From assembly GCF_907165205.1 (NCBI RefSeq), contig NC_058191.1, positions 21,222,064-21,286,063 on the forward strand: a DNA stretch of 64,000 bases, read 5' to 3'. The number at the start of each line of letters is the position of its first letter. Positions within the stretch are counted from its first letter, which is position 1. The stretch is from Coccinella septempunctata. Lineage: Eukaryota; Arthropoda; Insecta; Coleoptera; Coccinellidae. The notes below the pieces were generated by a model. That model made no database searches and was not told where the DNA came from. It saw only the letters and a list, made by a program, of their open reading frames with translations. Both the position numbers and the translations under genes were made by a program. Below, piece after piece: positions 12,060 through 21,342 of this stretch.

Positions 12060-12440
12060 AATGCTTGGAGCTTTTTCTCCATTTCCCTTTCAATTTTCAA
12101 CATTATCTTGTTGAAAATTTTTTCCGTGAATATATCTAAATCATCGGCTAATTCAGATATCTTCTTCTTCTCCTGTTGACTGTTCTTAGTCCGTTTTATT
12201 GTAGGCTTCTTCTGTTCTACTTTTTTCTGAACTGGTTTTGGAGTCTCCTTCTTCTTTTCCTGTTGTGCAGGTTTGGCCTTCGCTACTTCCTGAATTTTTT
12301 GAACAGTTGGTGTTTTTATTATCGGCTTTTTCTATTCCGCTGGTTTTCGGGAATTCTTCTTCCTGGTCACCAGCTTGAACTCGCTACATCCTTTGTAGCT
12401 AGCTGGATGGCCCTCTTCTCCACATAAGACGCATGTGTAC
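12060..12440 (-). pseudogene. LINE ORF1 (gag-like) C-terminal part
   Basis: The minus strand encodes YTCVLCGEEGHPASYKGC, a CCHC zinc knuckle of the kind found in Jockey ORF1 proteins, followed by a Lys/Pro/Gln-rich tail with one in-frame stop. The protein would bind element RNA. It sits directly upstream of the endonuclease ORF in the order normal for Jockey elements. The N-terminal part is missing because the copy ends here. Confidence 0.6.
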
Positions 12441-12446
12441 CTTTTT

Positions 12447-12957
12447 CATCGGATTTCAAAATATTGAACTAAATTTCGTTCTAACGGTTAAGAAAAAATT
12501 TAAAATAATAATCATTTTAATCCGATGAAGAAAATTTCAAAACAAAAGTAAGTTTTTTTGAATAAAGGATCCGCACTAAAAACATACAGGGTGCCTATGA
12601 ACTTGATACAAGTAATTATCTGAAGAACTGTGTACATTAGAAAAGATATTTCAAATAGAAGTTTTTAGGTATCAAGGAAAAATGAACATATATTCTATTT
12701 CAACCTTGACCTTGGCTTCGAGGTTATTTCAAGGTCAACTTGATTCTTTGAAATGAAAAGGTATATTTTTCAGTACAGATTCTTATTAATCTTCATGAAA
12801 AAGTAGTAATTTTTGTCTGAAGTTTTTTCAACCGATTTCCAATTATTACTGTTCTAGATTTTTTCCTAACCGTTCGAATGAAATTGACTGCAATATTTGA
12901 GAATCCGATGAAAAAAAGTTTCAAACAAAAGTGACAACTTTTTCATGAAGACTAAAG
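12447..12957. repeat. Imperfect inverted and direct repeat block
   Basis: TTTTCATCGGATTTCAAAAT followed by CTAACGGTTAAGAAAAAAT at the left pairs in inverse with ATTTTTTCCTAACCGTTCG and GAATCCGATGAAAA at ~12855-12915. A direct copy of ATCCGATGAAGAAAATTTC also lies near 12520. A CAGGGTG motif starts at 12587. The block abuts the truncated 5' end of the Jockey copy and is probably an older foldback element into which the LINE inserted. Confidence 0.45.
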
Positions 12958-13559
12958 GTGTGGATTCGGTAATTAAATGAGTTGGGTGCATGCAGTGGAT
13001 GCAGAATGTGTCTGCAAACGATTTTCTAGAAGTTAACACAAGCAACGCTTTCTTCTCTGAATTATTGTTTGAATTCAATATATGCTACCCGCTCAGATAT
13101 TCCCATGACAAGAAATTATGCAAGAATATAACACTAAAGATTAAAGGATCACTTCTTAGGTATAGAAGGGAGAAGGCCAAATGACGGAGATTACTTTGTT
13201 CTGCTGAACGGAACCATTTCGAACCCGAACAACCATTTCTGATTGAAAACGTCATTTCAGTCAATAATGGCCATCATAATATGCTTGTTGAATAACATAC
13301 TTACTATTATGATTCAACGTCAACTCAATTATTTAACAAATGTCATGGTCTAGAGCTATGTTCTATACTAATAATTGGGGAGCCCAAGAGGAAAATTCGG
13401 GATTTAACCGAGCGTGTCAGATTAATATAAGGGGAGATACCTTGGATGTGGAGATGTGCTGTATAAATCGATCATAGACACATTTATCTCTGTCATACAC
13501 AAACAGAACAAAGCAACATTTTTCGTGTAAAATCCCTTAATCATCGATCCTGCCCATCC
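12958..13559. other. No recognisable feature
   Basis: Short frames only, with nothing recognised. Confidence 0.45.
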
Positions 13560-14800
13560 GAAAAATGTCACATATTTGGAGTTATTTATATATATATTTC
13601 TTTCTTAATCAAAACTGTGAAACGGTTCACATCAATGTAGTTTCGGATATCAATTGGTAACAAGTACAATTTTGGAGCAAAATAATTTATACACCTTAAG
13701 TTGAGGTTTGTTTCATTGATTGGAAGTTTAATTTGTGAGTTATTTTTAGTTCTTGTTCCATATGAATGCTCCACAAAAGGTCTCGGATCATCTCGAGAGT
13801 GCACAAAAGAGCATACCGCCAGAACAAACAGCTTTCGTACATTATGTACATATTCATCAAACAGTAAATGTGAGGGATATATGTAATCTGTTCTTCCTAT
13901 AAATTATTTCATTTTAATTAAAATTAAAATTAAAGTATTTTTGAACTGTCTATATAAGTGGTTGTTATAAACCCCACCCCATACCAATATTCCATATCTT
14001 AGGATTGACTCAACAAGAGCTTTATAAACCAGTACAAACGTTTTTTTATCTAAAATTTTTCTTAACAAATAGAATTTATGAATCAGTTTCCGGATTGTAT
14101 GTAATAAATACTCAACGTGAGGTTGCCACCTCAGAAATTGGTCGATTACAATACCGAGATATTTTATTGGGGATGTTTCTTCTATATCTGAATGTCTAAT
14201 TTGTCTACTCTTATTGAACTGTACCTTGGTCGATTTGCCTTATTGAGAGTGAAAGCCATATACTTTGTCTTCGATACGTTTAATGTCAGTTTATGAAATT
14301 GAAGCCACAATTTAATACTCCTCAAACACTCAATCGTTTGCTCCCTCACACTGTACCATGTGTCGCCAGAAATAACTAAAACGGTGTCATCCGAATATCA
14401 TACCGTCAAACCACCAATATTCAACCTCAATATTGAATTCACATACAACACGAATAGTATCGGCCCCAGAACCGTTCCCTGAGGTATTCCTTTGAGCTTT
14501 TTACTAACAACACTATCCAACCTATTCATCTGAATTCTGTCTGCCAAATAGCTTCTGAACAGTTGCAGAGCCAAATCTCTTATACCGGATTTTTCTGATA
14601 CATTCAATAGCATATCATGAGGTACTGAATCAAAAGCCTTAGCAAGGTCTAAAAATACAGCAATACATCTTTTACCATTATTCAAGGTATTTCCTATTTC
14701 AGTTATCGACTTATGCATTGCATCAGATGTAGAACAGCCCTCAATGAATCCAAATTGATTTCTTGATATAATTTTGTAGAGCATAACATTCCATAAAAAT
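13560..14800 (-). pseudogene. LINE C: reverse transcriptase C-terminal half
   Basis: On the minus strand, 14398-14784 encodes RT blocks NQFGFIEGCSTSDAMHK, FLDLAKAFDSVPHDMLL and GIPQGTVLGPILFVLYVN. The next frame gives the active-site region YSDDTVLVISGD (first Asp intact but Ala to Ser). Further on come VESILRYGILVWGGVYNN and the typical C-terminal HSYGTRTKNN block at 13586-13804. The copy is 5'-truncated at ~14800 in the RT fingers and carries frameshifts. The C-terminus resembles that of LINE D at ~34 kb. Confidence 0.7.
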
Positions 14801-16545
14801 TTCGTCCGAAGTAATTTTTTCTGAGTTGAAACGTTTTTGAGATATATGACGATGAATATACATTAGACTGGCATTCTACATTGACCTAGCCCTTTCGCAT
14901 ATATAGCTAAGAACCTCGCTCTCATCATCCTCTACCTCGAAAACGGTTAAGAGTGTGAAAAATTACATCGAAAAAAGTTGTACAAAATTTTATTATGTAC
15001 AACTTTCATGATGAATACAGAAACGATTAGAGGACAGGAACGGAGATATTAAAAAAAAAGGATTGTTATAATCTTCACACTGTCAGTTTAAGAAGACCCC
15101 TGACTAGTGTCAGATAAATGGGTCAACACCGTGACTAACCATCTGTATGAAAATCCGACACGCTCGACTATGTACAAGAAACGATTTTTTCTTCATTTTC
15201 AATGGACCGCTGTGAACGTCCGAATTGTCAGTCTCTAGAGAAGTAGCTTCCTTCGGACCAATTAACATATCCTCTAAAAATGTGGAACGCTCGAATTTTT
15301 TTTACCAATCTCAACTCTTCCGTGCCGCCAACCCCTTCACGCAAATTGTCAGATGAACATAAAAAAAAACCATTTTTCGAATTTCACGATCTTTTACCCA
15401 ACGAGCGAAGCGAGATGAGAAGATGAGATGAGCAGAAATACGCTAATTACGAAAAATAATGCTTTTCCCAACTGGTTGTACAAATAACTATTTTATCATA
15501 CATGACCTATTACATTTAATAATCAAAAGTAATAATTCTCTTCTTGAAACTTGGGAAATTCATGGCCCACTAACAAAAAATCATCGTTATGTGATGTTTT
15601 AGCGTTTTTTAGCATTTCTGAACATCATACCTACTTATATGATATTGTACATCATTTTGAAGGGGAAAAAACAACGAATTCAACGAATTAATAAAATACA
15701 GGGTGTTCCATTGAAAAATATATAGGTTTGTGTCATATCTTCAAAATCATACTCAGAAAAAAAATATTGAGTACGCCCCTGGATTCTACGCAGAATTCTG
15801 TATCAGACGCAGATTTTAGCTAAGCATTATTTCTAATAACTTCGGAGATAAAGGAAGGGTCCGAAAAGTATCAATTTCCAAAATCGCCTTGTATTTCATA
15901 AACGGAAACAATTATACAAAATCTGATTAGGCCAACTTGGGTTTCACAAAAAAGTAGGACAGGGACGTGGAAACCGCAGGGCTCTATCTTGAATAGCAAG
16001 CGAGAAACTTCGGATGCACTGTACATCTGACGATTTGTTTTTACACCTTTGAAATCCTACAGACGCTTTCCCCACCGCTAAAAGTGCATACATCATAAAA
16101 CCCCCTTTTTTTTTCTTCCATTTAATCTTCAAAATCCACAAGGTCTCCAAGACGCCAGAGTAAGTCCCGATTTAGCATCGTTGGCACCCCAACTATAACA
16201 TCCGCTTCTACGATCGATGTTTAAGGATTTTGGTTAGGTAACCACTACTCGATGGGTGACTTGTACCTTGTTTTACGATAGTTTTTTTATAAAGGATTCC
16301 GTAACCATCGGTTCGATTAATATTTTCTAATGTTGGCAGAAATAAATCCCACATTTTCGAACTATACAGTGTGAAATGTGTCAAATTTCCATGGCCAACC
16401 GAGTGCTAAAATACAAATGAATGGAGTATACATATACATAATTCTAATCTACCGGCTACATTGAAATCGAAAATAAACAGTTTCTTTACATAATAATATA
16501 ACTATTCTATCTCATTAACTCATCTCAATTATTTTTTCCTTACAG
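14801..16545. other. Probable intron, no recognised gene
   Basis: AT-rich with A/T homopolymers. An isolated CAGGGTG motif lies at 15699, without a matching partner end that I could find. The sequence ends at a good splice acceptor: a T-rich tract and TTACAG just before 16546. Confidence 0.45.
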
Positions 16546-16655
16546 TTCAACGGTACATGGTCACTACCGGCAGTTGTGTGCGATTTTTACATCGCAATGG
16601 ATGTCACTTGTTCTACATCTTCCATTTTCAACCTAGTTGCCATTTCTATTGATAG
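16546..16655 (+). CDS. Internal exon of a D2-like dopamine receptor (GPCR)
   Basis: A 110-bp exon between TTTTTTCCTTACAG and AG/GTGAGT encodes 36 residues plus two bases. The peptide includes GTWSLPAVVCDFYIAMDV and CSTSSIFNLVAISIDR. This is extracellular loop 1 plus transmembrane helix 3 of a class A amine receptor. Cys (VVCDF) would be the disulphide cysteine, Asp (AMDV) the amine-binding residue, and the terminal Asp-Arg begins the DRY motif, split by the phase-2 intron. The CSTSSI/NLVAISIDR pattern is closest, from memory, to insect D2-like dopamine receptors that signal through Gi/o. An octopamine or other amine receptor is possible but less likely. No neighbouring exon was found, which implies large TE-filled introns. 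Confidence 0.82.
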
Positions 16656-17785
16656 GTGAGTTCCTCCGTTTATTTTTTTCAAAGGGTGTTTCATCATAAT
16701 CTGGACGAACATACATATATGACCGTGTATAGATAACACCGGAAGAATCATTTATGCCTTATGACATAAACCCCGTTTTCGAAGCATAAGCGAGATACGG
16801 GGCTGTTCGACGTCATTTTTGAGCAATACACTAATGAGTGTGGTCAGTTCATAAACCTCAAAGTAAAGCTTTCTGGGCACATCTGAGTATTTTTTAGTGC
16901 TGAACTTAGAAAAGGTGAAGAACTACTAAACAGTTTTTGAAAGATGGGGGAAAACCCATCACGAACATTGCATACAATAATAATAAAGAATGATCACGCG
17001 TAAACGGGGAGGCAATGAATACAATTATAAGGATAAATTTCAAACGTTCTCCATCGGATAAAAAAAGCCCTGATGAGGTCAAATGAGACCGAAACCATGG
17101 TCAGCATCTGCTTTTCTTCGATGGGGCCTACTCCATTTGGGGCCTTGACAATGGCAAATTGGTTAGTTCAATTCAGATCGTAACACTTGCGATATTCATA
17201 TCAGCGGGTATCGGGAACCGTTTCATACTTGGTGGCGCTCTGGGTAACTGTATAGTACTCAGTAGTCGCTGTGTTACTGGATAGTACTCAGTAGCGTTTG
17301 CCAGTATTGAATAAGGGACCATTAATTCCAAACGTTTTCGATCGGAGAAAAAAGCTATGTTGCTCTGCTTTTCTTCGATGGGGCATACTCCATTTGGGGC
17401 CTTGACGATGGCAAATTGGCTAGTTCAATTCAGACCGTAACACTTGTTGATATTCATATCAGCGGGTGGTATGCACCTGAATTTATCCTTATTAACCTAA
17501 AATTGTTGATAATTTCATAATTATAGTTTAAGACTGATGCTTCTGTCCCACGTTTTGATTAGAAAAATAACTCTAATTTATAGAGGCTTGATGAAGCGGA
17601 TACAAATCTGCGAAACATCGCCAAACATAAGCTGAAGGTTTTCTAGATGTTTTCTGTCCTTATTCCTTATTGCTTAACTGCAGTCGTTTTATTGAGACCT
17701 GTAACATAATTGAAAAAAAAACACTGATTGGACTTTGAGGTGAAAAAAATTCAAATTGGGCTGTCAAAACATTCCAGATGGTAAT
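16656..17785. other. Probable intron with a direct duplication
   Basis: Starts with the GTGAGT donor. It holds two direct copies of a ~100-bp segment and a LINE-3'-UTR-like stretch (TGATGAAGCGGATACAAATC near 17588). No coding sequence was recognised. Confidence 0.45.
17106..17470 (+). repeat. Direct repeat pair
   Basis: A segment beginning CTGCTTTTCTTCGATGGGGC and running to TATTCATATCAGCGGGT occurs at ~17106-17213 and again at ~17369-17467, with few differences and ~155 bp between copies. The interval contains a shorter repeat, GGATAGTACTCAGTAG. The unit is non-coding. Confidence 0.65.
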
Positions 17786-18921
17786 ATAATAATAATAATT
17801 TAGCGCACTGTCGCTTCTGTCTCTCCTGCAACGTTGAAATTCGCATTTCCCGCATGATCTCCGACAAATCCGCACCACGTTCAGGATACCTGCGGTCTTT
17901 CTATATTCAGCACACTTCAAGAATTTTCTATGAATGCGTTCAAGTGATGCTAGGTGGGAACTATATATCGGAAACCAAACCAAGTTGGCGTGCTCTAATT
18001 TGCTGACGACAAGAGAAAAATTGAGAATTCTGAGGACTGAAACATCAGGGAACTCCCTGGAACACCGGAACACAAAGCCTAAAGATCGACTAGCCGAAGA
18101 ACAAAGCTCCTCGATGTGAGGAACAAAGCAGAACGTCGAATCAAATAACACCCCCAAATCGCGAAACCGATCTCCACTAGCGATCAAAGATTATAGACCA
18201 GAAAGATAGGAAACGCCCTCATATCGCTAGTACTAAAAACCGACTACATTTTGGCCAGTGAAAACACGCGTGACAATGAGATGGCGCTAAAAACGCACTG
18301 TCAATACAGGAAAACTTTTTGATAACAGTTGTCTGTTTTTTTATTGAGGGGCGCGAAATTCGAATTCTCTTTCTCGTATTGCATTCCAATATTGACTTTG
18401 TTTCATCAGAAAACAAACATCCTGAGCGACAAAACAAAAGTATGGTTTTGCTTTGTGATCAGGATGTTTGGAATCAATTGATATCAACGAAAAACGCTGT
18501 TAGATGTGCTATATGTTTATTTGCAATTCATAAAAAAATTTACATAAATTGAAATAATGGGCAATAAGCAATAAATGAAGCTTTAACTAGGACAACAATA
18601 TGGTGATCTTCTATACGTTGAAGGTGTTGTTTCTGTACAATAGGTTGTTCTGAATTCATGAACTTTGTTGAATTTGTAAAATATACATACATATATCAGA
18701 AATTAATATGAACCAATATTCAATATACCATCCTAGCAAACATATTCCAGTTACTTACATTATGTAGGTATTATTTAAAGAGTTTTCAGAACCACACTTA
18801 AAAAAAAAACTTACAGACATATGCAAGACCTGTATGTCAGTATAGTTTCTTGGTGGTTTTTTTATGATTTCCTTATGATATGGATTCTTCATGACACAAT
18901 ATACAAATTGATTAATGAATG

Positions 18922-19222
18922 TGTTGAAGTAAGAACTGCTGGACAAAGTTGATTTGGGACCAGTCCACTTCTATAAAACAACCTGCTGACAACTAATATT
19001 ATGTTCGGCCTAATGCGCAAGCGCAACAAAGTTAGGTACACGTGCTATTAATGGTGCAGAAGCCAGTTCTGTCGGGAATGCGAATAGATAAAGGCTACTC
19101 TCACTATTAATAGTTTCAAGCGACCATCGGCCATTTTGTATTATTCACCAGTGTGTTAATATATCTTTAAATAAACTTTGTTAAAAACCGTTTCATCAGT
19201 TTTAAGAGTATCCACCCTCACA
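18922..19222 (+). repeat. 5' LTR of the copia element
   Basis: Begins TGTTGAAG and ends CCCTCACA (TG...CA). It contains TATAAAA at 18972-18978 as a candidate promoter and AATAAA at 19170-19175 as a candidate poly-A signal, so U3, R and U5 can be placed roughly in that order. The downstream LTR has the same length. Confidence 0.92.
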
Positions 19223-19234
19223 TGGTAGCAGCGC
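19223..19234 (+). other. Primer binding site
   Basis: TGGTAGCAGCGC follows the 5' LTR directly. It resembles the complement of an initiator-methionine tRNA 3' end, as usual in copia elements. The tRNA assignment is from general knowledge, not from a comparison. Confidence 0.6.
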
Positions 19235-19266
19235 TTGTGTGTATGTGCGTGCGTATTAATTAACAA

Positions 19267-19347
19267 ACAGAAGACTAGAAGACCACATGTTAAACAGAAG
19301 ACTAGAAGACCACGTGTTTAACAGAAGACTAGACGACCACGTGTTCA
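19267..19347 (+). repeat. Three 27-bp tandem repeats in the copia leader
   Basis: ACAGAAGACTAGAAGACCAC recurs at 19267, 19294 and 19321 with minor changes (27-bp spacing). It lies between the primer binding site and the gag ATG at 19357, where packaging or translation signals are found in retroelements. Whether it has such a role is inference. Confidence 0.7.
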
Positions 19348-19356
19348 ACAACAAGC

Positions 19357-20280
19357 ATGTTCAATCAAGAAGAGATGATCGAGATGGACCAATCCGATGC
19401 AAGCGAAAGGTCAACGATGGGAGTACCAGAAAATATTTTTGCAATGCTCACGAACACCAATTTCGTGAAGATGTTGGCAGAGCAAATAAACAACTTGAAT
19501 CCTCCGGCAACCTCATCAGGAAGCACAATAACGGAACCATCTGTGGAAAAGGTCAATATACCCACCTTCATAATACCTCAATTTGAGAACAGCGACAAGC
19601 TGAGGGGTCATTCCAATTTCCGCTCATGGAAACAAAGAGTCGAGCGTGACATTTGGGCCCTAGGAAGATCCCAATTTTTACTGCACAACATGGGTGGACC
19701 AGAGTGTAACATGAGCGTAGATGAGAAAAACATGTACAACGCTCAAGTCCTACAATACTTGGAAGCATCGTTGCAGCACGCTCCCAGAGCTGTAATAGAA
19801 AATGAAGAATCGGCAGCTGAAGCCTTCAAGAAACTTATCCAAATGTTCGGCAAAAATGATGTTCAAAAAATGGTGGAAGTTTTGGACAATTTTGGAAAAA
19901 TCACATTTTACCCGAAGATGAACCCGGTGAACTTCGTATCACAATTCGAAAAAGGAGTTCAAGAATTCAAGGAACTGGGCTTTCCGTTGGACCCGAAGAT
20001 CATAGTGGGATATTTTCTACACAAAATCAAGGATGCTAATGGTTTCTTGGCGTTTTTCACCACAATGGCTACACTACCAGAGGAAACGAGGACGTACGAG
20101 TTCGTAAAGAATGCCTTTCTGGAGGTGGCGAATAGCCAATATTTTAAGGAAGCAGAAAACAGTATGTATAAGAATGAATCAAATGATAGTTTGGATATTT
20201 GTTCCGAGTGTTTTGGTATTACGGGTGAGAATCCCAATACTGAGATCAATGAAGTGTATACATTTGATGCAGAGCACTGA
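19357..20280 (+). pseudogene. copia gag, cut short by an inverted duplication
   Basis: 307 codons from ATG 19357. The protein would form the particle shell. It contains the copia-gag-type segment LRGHSNFRSWKQRVERD (near residue 85) and the YLEASLQHAPRAVIENE and NPVNFVSQFEKGVQEFKELG helices. The C-terminal zinc knuckles that should follow lie beyond 20463 in another frame. The stop at 20278 comes from sequence inside the left arm of the 83-bp inverted repeat, so the shortening is an insertion effect, not the native end. Confidence 0.85.
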
Positions 20281-20463
20281 AACTGAATTAGGATTAGCAA
20301 AAGTACATTCTCCAATGGGATCGTCAATACAAAAAGAGCATACAGTATACAGTATACTGTATGCTCTTTTGTATGACTTGTATGCTCTTTTTGTATTGAC
20401 GATCCCATTGGAGAATGTACTTTTGCTAATCCTAATTCAGTTTCAGTGCTCTGCATCAAATGT
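20260..20463. repeat. Perfect 83-bp inverted repeat in gag
   Basis: The arms 20260-20342 and 20381-20463 are exact reverse complements around a 38-bp spacer. The right arm stays open in the frame that leads into the zinc-knuckle region (CIKCGK), so it appears to be the native sequence and the left arm the inverted copy. The spacer contains ACAGTATACTGT and a repeat of GTATGCTCTTTT. Confidence 0.9.
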
Positions 20464-21111
20464 GGTAAGAGAGATGATAATAATTGTTGTGATTTTTGTT
20501 TAGAGAATAGGTCTGATCGAACAAACAGGGATGGTTCAAAGAAAGAGAAATATCAAGCTAAGAGGTCTCCTTATTTTAAAGAGAAAAGGGCAGAAAAGAG
20601 TCCTTACACACTGGATCAGTTGGAGAAAATCAAGAAAATGACACCAGCTGAAAAGCGTGAGGCAAGTTGCAGAAAATGTGGTTTGATGTTCCACAAGTCA
20701 AACACATGTGTGAACACAGAGAGATTCTGCTTTTTCTGCCATAAGAAGGGACATGAAAAGAAGGACTGTAGGAAACTGAAAGATCAAAAATCTAGTAAGT
20801 CATTGTTCGATTTGAATAATTTCAGTATGTTTGCAACATTTCTAGTTGATTCTGGTGCATCTCACCATGTAGTGAATGTACAGAATATTTTGTTGAACTA
20901 TCAGGCTTATAAAGAGCCGATATCTGTTGTTTTGGCATCGGAAACTGAAAGCACTATGTCAATGGGTCAGGGAACACTTCCATTACTAGTACAGTTTGGA
21001 AAAAGTTCGCACATTGTACATCTAGCTAATGTTCAGTATGTCCCCGAAGTAAGGATAATATTCTCAGTGTCCGTGCATTTAATATTCAGTTTGGGACAAG
21101 TCTTGTGCTAA
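20446..21111 (+). pseudogene. copia gag-pol: zinc knuckles and protease
   Basis: Begins in the nucleocapsid region. CRKCGLMFHKSNTC is a variant knuckle and CFFCHKKGHEKKDC fits CX2CX4HX4C. Then comes the aspartic protease active site FLVDSGASHHVVN (Asp-Ser-Gly), with the flap region after it. The apparent methionine start is not a real start: the frame opens inside the inverted repeat. A single frameshift near 21050 moves the rest of the protease tail into the frame of 21105-21340. Confidence 0.82.
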
Positions 21112-21342
21112 ATGCTAATAATGGATTTATTTTATCTAGAAAATTAAGAAGAAAGATCTCCCTGCTCTTTGTATCGGATGGCGTTTATCGAATCTCAGCA
21201 AGAGTCAATCCTGGTGATACAAGTAGTATCAACAAAATTAATGTAAATAAAGTAGAAAGTATAAATAAACAGTTAAGTTCGAAAGATAATTCTAGTTTTA
21301 AAATGAAACTCTCAGTTATCAAATCCAATAAGAAAGTCAATA

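Larger units (their letters stand above)
6778..12440 (-). mobile_element. Jockey-type LINE copy 1, interrupted
   Basis: A non-LTR retrotransposon read on the minus strand. The 3' end is the T-run at 6778-6785 (a poly-A tail on the element strand), after a 3' untranslated region that matches the second copy at 54035-55700. Going upstream come the C-terminal region, the reverse transcriptase, the endonuclease and a gag-like zinc knuckle near 12.4 kb. A 2300-bp Harbinger element splits the C-terminal region. The 5' end stops abruptly at ~12440 in the zinc-knuckle region, which is 5' truncation. Stops and frameshifts show that it is dead. Confidence 0.8.

Noticed and set aside
12176..12427. Hydrophobic plus-strand frame resembling a membrane protein
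   Set aside because: It is the antisense of the Lys/Gln-rich LINE ORF1 tail.
15410..15440. Short GAAGCGAGATGAGAAGATGAG repeats as a regulatory element
   Set aside because: Simple low-complexity sequence with no supporting context.
20111..20503. 130-codon frame crossing the inverted repeat
   Set aside because: Not in the gag frame and without motifs; a product of the palindrome.
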